26,452 nucleotides of DNA, taken from NCBI GenBank assembly GCA_036897095.1, contig JAYMSP010002085.1:1-26452 (forward strand). The letters run 5' to 3'. Positions within the stretch are counted from its first letter, which is position 1, and every line of letters starts with the position of its first letter. The position numbers were made by a program, and so were the translations under genes. This document shows positions 1 through 10,212 of the stretch, piece by piece. This DNA comes from Plantago elongata. Lineage: Eukaryota > Streptophyta > Magnoliopsida > Lamiales > Plantaginaceae. The notes beneath the pieces were generated by a model. That model was not told the DNA's origin, did not search any database, and was given only the letters and a program-made list of their open reading frames with translations.

Positions 1-92
1 TAGTATCTGGTTGGTCCATCTTGTTTCTCAATTCTAGATTTTCTATTCTTGTACACTTATTCACAATTTATATTACCGGATTGAATTTCCAG

Positions 93-300
93 TGGTTCCA
101 TTTCTATTTTCCACATATCATTGGGAATCTTTCATAGTGAATATGTCATCTGCAGGTAAGGAAGGAGATTAAGGAAAAAAATTCTCAATTTACAGTGTTA
201 TGCTTTAAGTAGCTACTCATTAGTTGGTCTATTCTTTTCTGATACCATGCACACTAAAATTTCATGTTCTGCAGATGAAATTAAACTACAAGTTTTATGA
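93..300 (+). CDS. Candidate 3'-terminal exons of a gene entering from the left (partial, weak)
   Basis: Two short segments can be joined as the end of a plus-strand gene. The first is 93-155, after a TTTCCAG acceptor and before a strong CTGCAG|GTAAGG donor. The second is 275-300, after a TTCTGCAG acceptor. Read in phase they give a short peptide beginning VPFLFSTYHWESF and ending DEIKLQVL, then a TGA at 298-300. The protein is not recognised. The minus strand of the same place also looks like a splice acceptor (a pyrimidine run before CTGCAG at about 155), though all three minus frames stop quickly after it. The call is therefore ambiguous and rests only on splice-like borders and a short open frame. 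Confidence 0.2.
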
Positions 301-302
301 AC

Positions 303-326
303 TTTTGACCTTTTGACCTTTTGTCA
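303..326 (+). repeat. Three tandem 8-base units with W-box cores
   Basis: TTTTGACC occurs twice back to back (303-310 and 311-318) and is followed by a decayed third unit, TTTTGTCA. Each complete unit contains TTGACC, the W-box bound by plant WRKY factors. Whether it acts as a regulatory site is unknown, because no promoter is evident to its right. Confidence 0.3.
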
Positions 327-1232
327 GGTAGAATCATATAGTTAGACAACTACTTGCCCCATGATTATATCAATGGTTGTTGAATAAATACAAATCTGCA
401 GACTTATTCAAAACCAGTTAGAGGAAGTAATTCTGGAAATTTGTTAACAAAATAAACACAGTGTCTTATACTAATTAAAACCAAGTCATCTTCATAACTT
501 GAAATCCTCTCGTTTTACTATCAAGGCATTTTTACTAACTAAACCACATTGGCTACATAAATGCAAAATGATTAACTCAGGTGTCTAAAAACAAAGATGC
601 ATAGTTTATACACTAAAACTTCTCATAACCATTGTTTTGAAGAAGCATTTAGGAAAGAATAACTATATTAATTTGCTTGAAAACTCAGAGTGAATGGAGA
701 GAATTAAAATTGCACTCAGTGATTTCAACTTCGATTCATATGGGTAAAAATATACATTACATTCATCATTACAACATAGTTTTCAACCTATAAAACACTG
801 TAACATATAATATTAAATAGATTAAAAAGAGGAAAAGAGGAGTGGTTACCAAAGCTTGGAGTAAACATTTAGGGACTCCACAAATAAGCAACACACCTGG
901 TGTTAGATCAACTATGAGGAGAAAAGTTTAATCGAAGCAGCAAATTCAGAATCACAAATGATGAATTAAAAATAAATTGATAAACAAGAGATGGATCAGA
1001 AATCTGTCCTGGAATCTCAACCACTCAGATTGAATGGAGAGAACTCAAAGGTCTTGAAGGATCGGTTAACACAACAAGAGATACTAACTTTTCGGCCGAA
1101 GGGATACTGAAGTATTAAAAGGATCGATTCATCAACAAGAAATAGCCACCGATTGGAGCTGTAATGGTGCAACACATCGGAATTGCATCGATTGGATTGG
1201 CAACGACAAAGGATTTCAAGCGAAGAGTTTAC

Positions 1233-1470
1233 CTGAAATTAGTGCGGCCACCGGAATCCAACTTATGATAGTCGATGATGAAGAGTCGCCGTGATTGTGG
1301 AGAGTTTCACAACAAATGATTTTTGTGAAGAACACGCAGTTTTCACGAGTGGGTTAGTTGGTAGGTAAAGGACGTTTCCATCGCGTCCCTTGGTGCGAAG
1401 TTGGTAGGGAGGCTTCGTTTTGGTGGCGCCAGTTGGGTGAAGGTCGCGAGCGGCCGGTGAAGATAACGGA
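1233..1470 (-). other. Probable 5' non-coding exon of a leftward transcript
   Basis: Read on the minus strand, this block is richer in G+C than its surroundings. It has no ATG between about 1320 and 1233, and it ends at 1233 with a good splice donor, TTTCAG|GTAAAC. That pattern suits a 5' untranslated leader exon followed by a long first intron. No convincing coding exon was found between 300 and 1232, so the coding part would lie outside the window, or the transcript is non-coding. The transcription start cannot be fixed from sequence; it probably lies between 1330 and 1470. Confidence 0.35.
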
Positions 1471-1492
1471 AGAAAAGAAAAAGAAGAAGAAC
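1353..1492 (-). promoter_or_regulatory. Candidate leftward core promoter with AC elements and a pyrimidine patch
   Basis: On the minus strand, 1353-1366 reads ACCTACCAACTAAC, which contains an AC element (ACCTACC) of the kind bound by R2R3-MYB factors. A second CCCTACCAA lies at 1401-1409. The minus strand at 1468-1492 is a C/T-rich run, as in plant Y-patch core promoters. No clear TATA box was seen. The position just upstream of the proposed leader exon supports a promoter, but activity is inferred. Confidence 0.3.
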
Positions 1493-1542
1493 AAAACAGA
1501 AGACTTGAAAGTTGTTTTACGCTTTCTAAAAGTGTTAAACAA

Positions 1543-2010
1543 ACTTAGACTTATTATATTGGGGTTGATAAAATGAAAACTAACTTATATGTTGCCTAGA
1601 CATAATTAAAGTTTTATTTGATAATATAATTGAATTAAAATTTTGTATTTATTGTTCAAGATAAATTCATAGTTAAAGTTGAAGACGATTGATCGAAAAA
1701 ATTAAGATGAAAAATATGAGAAGGGACGAAAGAAGTAATAAATAATCCTACCCTACATTTTAACTGATCGACTTTTAATTGAGTTATAAATAATCGATAC
1801 TAATTAACTAAAAAAATTCTAACATTTTGCAATGTTTACATTTAAATTTATATTTATATCTACAACGGTAAGTCGTACCATTTTAATATATTAAATATCA
1901 TATTCACTCTTATTCTAAACTGTACATAAGTTCCCTTGTAAAGTTTAAACTCCATCACTTTACGACATCTTTCATCCTTTTCTATATGAGACACCTAAAT
2001 TCACGAAAAA
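1543..2010. other. AT-rich intergenic stretch
   Basis: Very AT-rich sequence. I see no open frame, RNA gene or repeat that can be supported here. Confidence 0.6.
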
Positions 2011-2015
2011 GGCAG

Positions 2016-2233
2016 GGGGCTATGAGCACCAACAAAGTACCCTACGCCATTAGGCTATTAGCGAAGAAGTAAGTCAGTGTATTAACAGGGCTATGAGTAC
2101 CAACAAAGAACCCTACACCATTAGACTATTGGCGAAAAAGGAAGTCAGTCTATTAACAAGGGGCAGGGGTATGAGCACCAACAAAGGACCCTCCGACATT
2201 AGGCTATTGGCAAAGAAGGAAGCCAGTCTATTA
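2016..2233. repeat. Three-copy 71-78 bp tandem repeat
   Basis: Three imperfect direct copies follow each other. Each starts near a CTATGAG or GTATGAG word (about 2020, 2091 and 2169), continues through CACCAACAAAG, then ACCCT, then ATTAGGCTATT, and ends in AGTCAGTCTATTA or a close variant. Spacing between copies is 71 and then about 78 bases. The extra bases before copy 3 include a second GGGCAGGGG like the one before copy 1. The unit is less AT-rich than its flanks. No coding function is apparent. Confidence 0.85.
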
Positions 2234-3466
2234 CAATTCATGTAATAATGATTTAGACAATGCACGGTTTAATGATCTCCATTTGAACTCCCTGTGAACT
2301 GATCTATAATAAATGGTGAACTAATCTCTACGATTTAACGTTCTGTTTGGCATCGTACATTGGATGATTCTATAGAATTGACCCAATTCACTAGTTTATT
2401 GGGAAAAGTCGTGCCAGGAACCAAGTTATGGGTCAAGTTGTGGTTGTCGACTTGGAGAAATTAAATTTGTGCAGATAACAATCGATTTTGGCCATTTCCC
2501 AAATACCATTCTGAAATTACCCTTGTTTATACAAAAAAAAAATAAAAATAGTCCAACTAGCTTCACATTATTTCCTTTTGCTCTAACAATTATACGTATA
2601 TACAACTAAAAATCGCCTCCCGATCCTTCTGTGACATCCAAAAAATGTAAAATTCATGCAATTTATAGAAAATTATATACTATGATCATGCTTTATTATA
2701 TAGAAATAAATGCTCCTTGTAATTGTTTATTTGTTTGGATAAAGTTCCTACTCGTTTTTCTATTTATCTGGTTGAAAATGTTTATCGTTATTGTTGTATG
2801 TGTATCTCGAGATTTTCATTTTCAATCCACGAAGAGTATTTGTTGTAACTTTGTACACCGGGTAAAAGGCAAAATAAGATACGCCATAACCAACTCACTA
2901 ACAAAGGCATGGCAAATCCATTAATTCATTGCGTTTTTTCTTAAACTATATTCAACTACGTTTTTGTTCTTGTCTTCTTTTACAATTAACAATCTTATGC
3001 ACCTTTTCAGTATCTGCAATAAAAGATGAGCCTTGAGCTATTACAAATGCTGATTATATGGAAATCTAATTGAATGTATATTCAATTTGTGATTTTGCTC
3101 AATATCATGCCGTCTAACAAAGGAGTTGTCAAAGCCATAGAAGAATAAATCTATACATGTAATTCAACTAAAAGGAAAATAATAAATTTATCTAATTATG
3201 AAAGCGAAAGGTTGTCTTTTCTTGGAGAAGTTGTAGAGTATTGTTTGACTTGTTTACATTTGTAATTGAGTAGAGATAGTACCAATATGGAGAATTGAAT
3301 TAATGTATTCCTCATATCAACAGCTTGTAAATTGATAATTCCAATTGACAATTAACTTGTAAAGAATGTTCAAGTGTTATCATCAATGTTTCGACGCATA
3401 CTCATATGCGTTTGACACAATTTATATTTAAGTGGTCTAGCTAGTTATTTTGTCACTTAAGATTAG
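2234..3466. other. Intergenic stretch without a supported gene
   Basis: AT-rich. A 97-codon open stretch at 2631-2924 starts only with GTG, has a low-complexity hydrophobic middle and resembles no family known to me, so it is not called. Nothing else is supported. Confidence 0.55.
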
Positions 3467-3972
3467 TAAGACCACTTTCAATAGGTCATAACAAAATTAG
3501 TGAATAGTAGTGGTCGTCACTCCTCAGCTAAAACCATGAAAAAAGATCATGTTCAACAGATTATTACGGTAATCATGAATAGTAACTTTTTTAAAACATG
3601 TTTAACATATTATAATAGTGTTAGAAGTTTAAATTAATTAAATTACATTTTTAAAATTCATTTTAGAATTTATCTTGTTGAAGTTGAAATACAAGTTTAA
3701 AAGTCATACAAGTAAAGTAATTGAAATATTATATAATCAAAAGTGAATCTCTATTTGTACATAACGAAAATTATAAAAATTAGTATAACTTTTATATTTA
3801 TAGGTTAAAATATAAATAAATAAAGTGGGCCAGCATAAAGTTGGCCCAGAAAAGGAGCTCACAATATGGCCATCTCTGGAGCTGAGTCGTGAGCAAGGCC
3901 AGCTCAGCGGTTGGAGCTTCCATGGCCGGCCATCGGCCACGGCTGACTCCAAGACCAATGGGAGTGGTCTTA
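3467..3972. mobile_element. Non-autonomous element with terminal inverted repeats (MITE-like)
   Basis: The left end reads TAAGACCACTTTCAATAGGT. The reverse complement of the right end reads TAAGACCACTCCCATTGGTC. The first ten bases are identical and the rest largely match, giving imperfect terminal inverted repeats about 506 bases apart. No transposase frame is present. The right arm (about 3825-3972) is strikingly GC-rich with repeated GGCC words, while the left arm is AT-rich. No convincing target-site duplication was found, so the exact ends and the superfamily (Harbinger-, hAT- or Mutator-like) remain open. Confidence 0.5.
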
Positions 3973-5025
3973 GAAGGCCAAGTCCACGGCCATGCAAAGT
4001 CATTATTTTACACTATACTATGTCAAAACTCAAAAAAATGTAAATATGGGTCAAGGTTTTTGTAACTAATTAAAACCTAAGAAACTTGATTAAAAACATT
4101 TAAAACTTTCTTTATAATGGGCTTATTGGCCAAACTTGAATACAGAGAGACTCTTATCTGTTTAATTTGTTCATCTTAATTATTTATTTTTGTGCTGCTT
4201 TGCAGTTATAATATATATATGGATTAATAGGTATATATCAGTATCTACAGTAAGAGCTAGTATGATTACCTGCAATTCCAGGTTGGCCATGGAACAAAAC
4301 ACGGCCAAACTTGTCTGATAAACGCGCGGTTATGATGCAACTAAATATATATGTATGATCAGTCGTTCCATAATTAATTGTGATGTGTGAATTAGCTAGG
4401 AGTATACCGAACTTAATATATAGTGTAGCTAGCTGATCAAGCAAGCGACCTAATCCCCCACCTAATTAATTTCATTCAGAATATATCATTCATGGCCTTC
4501 TCACTTCATTCTATATGATAGTGACCAGTGCTATTTTTCTTCTATAAGAAGGTATATACGCAAGTGTTCCAATTTTGCCAAATGATACAATTTGTAGCGA
4601 AGCATATGGTTTTGTTTTTTTTTTCCTTTTCTTTTGAACTAAAATGATCATAGTTGATCTTCTACAAAACATAATGTTTTTTTTTTCTAAATGTTAGTTC
4701 ATGAAGAACTTTTGAAATATTTTTTCATGTGATGAAAATATAACAAAATGTTTGAAATTTTAAATATGACTATATGAGTTATATGAACATTTATCCTAAC
4801 CAAATTAAATGTATACCCTAAGTGTGAATTGACGAATGGAATTTAATTAATTGCTGACATAACTAAAGAATTAAGTACACGACTATAAAAGTTGACGAAT
4901 ACAAAATAATGTATGTACTAGCTACTATGATCGTGCTAATGAATTTAAAAATAAATAATCGTAATCCACAAATTTCCTTCCTTGTTACACAAAAGAATGA
5001 GTGTATAAATGAAATGATAAAGAAA
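3973..5025. other. Intergenic stretch downstream of the zinc-finger gene
   Basis: AT-rich with several poly-T runs (for example near 4613 and 4680). It presumably includes the 3' untranslated region of the leftward zinc-finger gene close to 5025. No other gene is supported. Confidence 0.55.
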
Positions 5026-5808
5026 CTAAAAATGGCAATCAACCAAAGAATTAGTGGCCGAGAAGACAATGACTTGTTCTTTACTTGGGAACGGAAACTT
5101 GGACGTACTTTCATCTTCCGGCGCAGGCAAGTTAAGGTCCAACGACAAAACTGTCCTCGGCCTCTTCACTTCTTGACACTCTCCGCCTCGGCCAGCCATT
5201 GACGCTACCGGAATCGGCCTGTGCCGCCTCATGTGTCCGCCCAACGCTTGTCCAGACGCAAACTCCGCTCCGCATATTGAACATTCATGAACCCTTGACT
5301 TGTTTTGCACGCTACACCCTGATACACCGTTGCTCGATGATATTTTAAGTGAAAGAGTCGTGTTGTCTGATTGAACCAGCCTGATCATCTTCCCATCTTG
5401 TGGCGAAATCGGGGGTTTATTCGGCTTCTTATGGCTCGCTCTATGTCCACCAAGGGCTTGGAAGGAATGGAAGCTTTTGTTGCAAGTCTTGCATTGATAA
5501 ATCTCGGACGTTGAAACAGGTACTTTTCTATGATCAGGAGCAACCAACGGTTGAGATGATCCTCTTGCCAAAAGAATCAAACACTTGGCCATGTCTTCTT
5601 CCTCTCCTTCGAATTCATCCGTGGTGAAGTTCGTAAACTCTCCCGATGACGTTGCAACACGGTCAGACGAGTCGGTTAGGAAGCCGGAGCTGAATTCGTG
5701 GGTGGTGGATGAGCTTGTGGCCATGGTTAACGCTAGAGGCGAAACTGGGCGGGCCCGCTTGCTTCGCTTTCCCTTGATCATGATGAGTTCTTGATCTTGA
5801 GCTAGCAT
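5026..5808 (-). CDS. ZAT5-like: ZAT5-like C2H2 zinc-finger transcriptional repressor
   Basis: Intronless gene for 260 residues, complete from ATG (5806-5808) to stop. In order it shows: a basic nuclear-localisation stretch KGKRSKRARP (12-21); an L-box with EEEDMAKCLILLARG (about 69-83); a first C2H2 finger with C106, C109, H122, H126 and the plant-specific QALGGH (117-122); a second finger with C176, C179, H192, H196 and QALGGH (187-192); and an EAR repression motif LDLNLP (223-228). This order defines the two-finger C1-2i class (ZAT/STZ-type), and the extended length and L-box wording are closest to ZAT5 as I recall it. Such proteins act in the nucleus, bind AGT-type DNA sites and recruit co-repressors through the EAR motif, often in stress or hormone responses. 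A second in-frame Met at residue 10 could be an alternative start. Exact orthology is inferred. Confidence 0.93.
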   Translation of the reverse strand: MLAQDQELIMIKGKRSKRARPVSPLALTMATSSSTTHEFSSGFLTDSSDRVATSSGEFTNFTTDEFEGEEEDMAKCLILLARGSSQPLVAPDHRKVPVSTSEIYQCKTCNKSFHSFQALGGHRASHKKPNKPPISPQDGKMIRLVQSDNTTLSLKISSSNGVSGCSVQNKSRVHECSICGAEFASGQALGGHMRRHRPIPVASMAGRGGECQEVKRPRTVLSLDLNLPAPEDESTSKFPFPSKEQVIVFSATNSLVDCHF

Positions 5809-5826
5809 TTTTATTTTGTTTTTATA

Positions 5827-5895
5827 GATGAGGAGGAAAAGGAGATGGAAAGAGGTGGTGGGGAAAAGTGTAAGGAGTGAAATTGCTATATATAG
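5827..5895 (-). promoter_or_regulatory. TATA box and pyrimidine-rich leader of the zinc-finger gene
   Basis: CTATATATAG at 5886-5895 lies about 80 bases upstream of the ATG. A strongly C/T-rich minus-strand run follows at about 5827-5869, typical of a plant Y patch or 5' leader. Transcription would start near 5855-5865. Confidence 0.6.
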
Positions 5896-5989
5896 AAGAT
5901 GTGTGAAGGAGAGGAGAGTTGGAGTGTGGTTGTATGGGAAAGGAATCCGTGAAAATGTTTTTGATGAGTGAATGAATCAACTTCTTTTC

Positions 5990-6257
5990 TTGCACTTTTA
6001 ACTTAGGGAATTAACTTAACGAGCTACCTAGTGTTCTAGTGTTACGTAGGAAACTTGCACAAGTGAGATACAATATTAGCATAACTTGTAGTGTGTTACT
6101 ATATTCAAATTATTCAATCAATAAAAACAACAAAAACAAAACACAACAAATAATAATTGTTTGATTATGATTAATAGCAAGTCTTCCGACCGATTATTTC
6201 TATAGGCCTATCCGATGGACTAATAAACATTACAGTCATAACAAAACATAGTACATT
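5990..6257. other. Upstream intergenic stretch
   Basis: AT-rich sequence upstream of the zinc-finger gene, including an A-rich run around 6120-6150. No specific site is supported. Confidence 0.45.
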
Positions 6258-6900
6258 TTTTACTAATAATTTTTTCTTTTTTAAACGACTAAAATTATAT
6301 TAATAATATTCGAGAACACAAATAATGTTTTCAAACGAAACAACGAAAACAAAGACAAATCGTCCAACCATAGTTCAAGCTCTACAACTCAAGTATACAA
6401 TAATCCAAACCAATTACAACCAAGAGATAATCCGTACTCACCACTCCAGTAAGACTTCAGAACCAGGAGGAAACCAAAACAAAGATCTCAAACAGATTAA
6501 TCTGCATACCACACCAATCAACACTGGAACTCGACCTCATGAACAGTTTCATACTAAGAACAATCCATCGTCAATTCAAAAGATCATCCGGTAGTGTCTA
6601 TGTTATCAATGTTCGCACTTAGGTGCGTATCCATTTCGTATACATATTCATCGATCTTTACGATACTACAGTCGTTTTTTGGGTAGTATCTGAACACCTA
6701 ACACGACAACGATAAAATCGAAACACCATACATACACTCCGTGTCCATTCTTAATCACGTTCTTACACCCTATGCCATCTTTCGAGTTACTTGGCAAGCA
6801 ATTTAAGATGTGATCGAGGGTCCCTCAAAATATTAAAAATCAAATTACAGTGCTTTAGTTCATTAAGTTAAACGTCCAGTACTTCTCAGAGCATATAAGA
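6258..6900 (-). mobile_element. Possible 3' end of a truncated LINE
   Basis: On the minus strand this stretch is rich in G and T, with no long ATG-initiated frame. It ends in TTAATATAATTTTAGTCG followed by an A-rich tail (complement of about 6266-6290). That resembles the 3' tail of plant non-LTR retrotransposons, which typically finish with a TTAATAAAATTT-like word and poly-A. On the plus strand the compositional bias leaves an 89-codon stretch open (6325-6594), probably by chance. No reverse-transcriptase motif and no target-site duplication were found. Confidence 0.27.
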
Positions 6901-9309
6901 TACTCCTGTCACCTGGACTAATAAATTTTGTTATATGTTACTATATGTACTTAATTAACAACATTAGTCGATCTCTCGAGTTCCTCATTAAATAAAACTC
7001 CCTTCCGGACTTGGTGTATATGATTAATTATGTGTTGAAGGAGTATATTAAAAAGGAAGGATTGGAGAAATATAAAAGAATATTGAGGAGTAGTATAGTA
7101 GTGATGATAAATAGAATCGGTTGGCTTTGAAGCAAACACATAACTTTTATGGAACGGTATATATTCGGTGAGGAGTATTAGAGTGCAAGGCTGGCACCAC
7201 AGAATTTGCGGTCTTGCTAGCTATACATTACACACACATACCTTCACCACCCCACTACTTCTTCTTCTACTACTTCTTCTCCAATTAATAATACAATTTT
7301 TTAATTAATTATTATTTTATTTGTTGTTAATAAGTGAAGCAAGTACGGCGGTTATGATTAAGGATACAGTTGTTGTTACAATGATCATACTAATTGAAGC
7401 TTCAAGGAATTGATTAACTAATCATTCAAGTCACACATATGAACATACTTAATTAATTGATTGATTGATTAATTAATTAAATTGTTAGTTATCCAAAAGT
7501 ACGATGGATTAGTTAAGAACAACTCAGGTGATCATACAGTAGTAAGAATTCGTCAAATGATTGCTTTTGGATATACGCTTTGCGCGCAGACTATATATTT
7601 AACGTATATAGATTAGATTAGATTAGAAATTCTTTGTGATCATCATCATATCGTAAAGTTAGAATCAATCTATATCAATTGGCTGAATGGACTTCTAATT
7701 TACTATTACTACTATACTGGCTACTTGTGTTCCACTATTCAAAATGAACACATCTTGCAGTTACCAAGTTAGAGGAAAGTTTATTTCTAGGTAATATAGC
7801 GACAGTTTATGTTGTTGATTTGTTGCAAGTGTCTATACGGGTGATTTGTTATAAAATAGAGACTTAGAGAGACCCCTCATTATAATCATACAAATTCACA
7901 AAATCAACGTTAATAAATTATATTTAGGTAAATATATTTTTATCAACTTGATAATATTACGTACTATAGAGTTTCTACGGCATATATATGGCTGTTTTGT
8001 CAATTGTTTGGAAACATTCACACGTTCTAAATGTCAGTATCATCCTTGACCAACAAGTCTATAATTGTAATGATCATGTCTAATAATTATATTTCCTCGA
8101 TCGGTATGAAAAAGACAAAATTATACTGAGAGATTGAGAGATTGTAAAGTCTAAAGGTTAAAAGTTAGGGTTTTGTTATTATAATTTAGTGATCATACTG
8201 ACTTGTAATATGTATGACTTTTTTGCGACAGTAAACTTGCTTGTTTTCCGTGGACAAAGGCTATCCATAGTTGAACCACTTAACAGATCGTTGTTCTTGT
8301 GTTTGTTGAATACTTGAATTATCTGCATTTTAATTGTTTGATTGTTTGCTTCAAAGGAGAAGAGATTACTTGTTTTACTCAACAATTATAAATTGTAAAG
8401 TACATTAATTTTGGGAAATTCAAATTCCAGGTGCTTCGTTTTATTGGTTGGTTGATACTTGATACACATTATAAGAGTGAGATAAAATTCAATTTCATAT
8501 AGAAGTACAAATTTTTTAAATTTAGTGAATAAAGATTCAAACTCATATGATCGTTATTAAAGTTGTTTTCTCTTCAACTGAAAATCAATTCAGTTCAATT
8601 TAATTCAGTCATGTTTAGTTCAGTTCAATTTAATTATAATATATATCTTATTTCAGTTTAATCCAGTTTAATAAATTTTAATTCAACAAAACACAACCTT
8701 AGTCATTAACTTCATCGAGCGGAAGATGTAGGCTGTTTCACTTAGTTTAGTCTGTGGTAGCAACTACATAATGTTCAGTGGCGTAGGCAGTAGCTATGAA
8801 TTTGGTTAAATGAATTGAAACACCAATAATCACGGCAGTAACTCACATGATTAATTAGCATAGAGTAGGTAAAGTACGGAGGAATAATGACACGATCCCG
8901 ATTCCCGTGTGACATGGATGAGACAACAATTTTCATCCCAAATCCAAATCTTCAATTGGTCCTCAATCCTAACAGTGAACGTTTTTAAACTGGAACAGAC
9001 ACGTAACCTAAATCGTCAGAATTTCAAACATAATGGTTCACAATGTAACAACGAAAAAGAATATAAATTAGAAAAATATTGAAAATAGAAAACATAGAGT
9101 TGATACTTTGTCTGCTTAACCTCAATTGATATGTAATTTTACTTATTAGTAATAAGTAATAATCCGTGGTGTTGTCAATAACTCTTTTACTTTTATATAT
9201 AATATATTATAAAAATAAATATAAATTGATTAAAATTAATTTAAAAAGTAACAATGTATCGACCACTACGAAAGGCAAAAGTAAAATTTATGGGTTACAT
9301 AACACCTCC
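6901..9309. other. Long AT-rich intergenic stretch
   Basis: No gene is supported. Local features are a TTAATTAATTGATTGAT-type AT palindromic run near 7449-7480, CTACTTCTTCTTCTAC-like C/T runs near 7250-7280, and an AT-rich patch of repeated CAGTTCAATTTAATT words at 8576-8690. A 68-codon minus-strand frame at 8179-8385 has no recognisable motif. Confidence 0.5.
8576..8690 (-). repeat. Degenerate TCAGTTCAATT-word repeat
   Basis: Repeated CAGTTCAATTTAATT words; on the minus strand these read AATTGAACTGAACT. The same ACTGAACTGAA wording is found in the tandem duplication at 23.2-24.1 kb, in the opposite orientation, so both belong to one repeat type scattered in this genome. Confidence 0.55.
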
Positions 9310-9897
9310 TTATAATCCACATTGTTTGTAGTATTTGAGTTTTCCTTTTTGATCTAAGATCAACACCTTCAAGTCATTTTTTTTCGTGACTCCAGAGAAA
9401 GTAACATACAACTGATCGTGACTGAATACTAATGTTGGAATATAAAGGCCTACATGGGAAAGTAATTGTCCTTATAATTTGTTTATAGTTATAGCATAAG
9501 AAACAAAGATGGAAAACTAACTCCTTTGAAATATGAGGGGGAATTTAGTAACGTGCTATAGAACCTTTTGGCTTGCATTATTTCCAAATGTCATCTTGGC
9601 ATCAATGACTTATTTTCCAACTTCACTCACAATTAGACGTGTACTGTTACATAGTCCTAAAGTTTGGTCAAAATTCCTCAGTAGCATAATAGGACATTCA
9701 ACTTTCGAACGGATCAAATGATTGAAAATACCTGACGTCCTGATGGTAATTAGGAACTCAGTCGAATAAATATCTTCACGGTCCAGAACGCCATCCTCAT
9801 TTGAACATATGATAATTGCTATCAAAACTGAGAAACTCGTGGGTATCACCGGGTAAAAGAGACATGACGTAGTCATTTATCTAATGTACGATATTAC
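9310..9897 (-). pseudogene. Broken Helitron PIF1-like DNA helicase, C-terminal part
   Basis: Translating the minus strand with frame changes gives the C-terminal third of the PIF1-type helicase carried by plant Helitrons. From its start it shows IVH, then a stop, then INDYVMSLLPGD; the box with LITIRTSGIFNHLIRSKV; the well-kept PIMLLRNFDQTLGLCNSTRL (around 9620-9700), matching the PIF1 segment usually worded MLLRNIDQ..GLCNGTRL; and at the end FSHDQLYVTFSGVTKKNDLK and a lysine-rich tail before a stop at 9310-9312. The helicase motif around ..NKSQGQ is damaged. Several in-frame stops and frameshifts show it is dead. The N-terminal helicase part and the Rep nuclease are missing, so this is a truncated relic. 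In live elements this protein drives rolling-circle transposition. Confidence 0.85.
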
Positions 9898-9902
9898 TTT
9901 TT

Positions 9903-10212
9903 GAGGCGAGCTCGAGCTCGATTTTATACTCGTTTCATTATCGAGCCGAGCTCGGCTTGGCTCCGCAAAGCTCGTTAAGAGTAATTATTTTAATAAATTA
10001 TAAATTTTATACATATTTTTAATATTTTTATAGATAAAGCTCATTGAAGCTCGATAAAGCTCGTATATTTTCGAGTTCGAGCTCATTACATGTTACTCGT
10101 CGATAAAGCTCGATAATATTTTTTTGTTCATTTTATTAACGAGCCAAAGCTCGGCTCGGTTGAGTTCGAGCTCGAACTCGAGTATCAAAATACTCGACTT
10201 AATTCGGCTCGA
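9903..10212. mobile_element. GAGCTCG-rich palindromic element
   Basis: Both ends are packed with GAGCTCG, CGAGCC and AAGCTCG words, and the AT-rich centre repeats GATAAAGCTCG. Left-end words (CGAGCCGAGCTCGGC) recur in inverted form at the right end (GAGCCAAAGCTCGGCTCG), and the right end also holds the hairpin CGAGTATCAAAATACTCG. No coding capacity is seen. Dispersed GAGCTCG-rich palindromic elements of this sort are common in plant genomes. It directly abuts the Helitron helicase relic. Confidence 0.55.

Noticed and set aside
2631..2924. 97-codon plus-strand open stretch
   Set aside because: Begins with GTG, composition is AT-driven with a random hydrophobic run, and no promoter or family resemblance is seen.
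5400..5794. Plus-strand frames over the zinc-finger gene
   Set aside because: They are opposite-strand shadows of a well-supported zinc-finger protein.
6325..6594. 89-codon plus-strand open stretch
   Set aside because: Explained by the T-poor, A/C-rich bias of the plus strand; rich in Asn, Thr and Gln with no motif.
8179..8385. 68-codon minus-strand frame resembling a retroelement fragment
   Set aside because: A loose thought of a copia gag-protease boundary did not hold: no zinc knuckle or protease motif is present in any frame.
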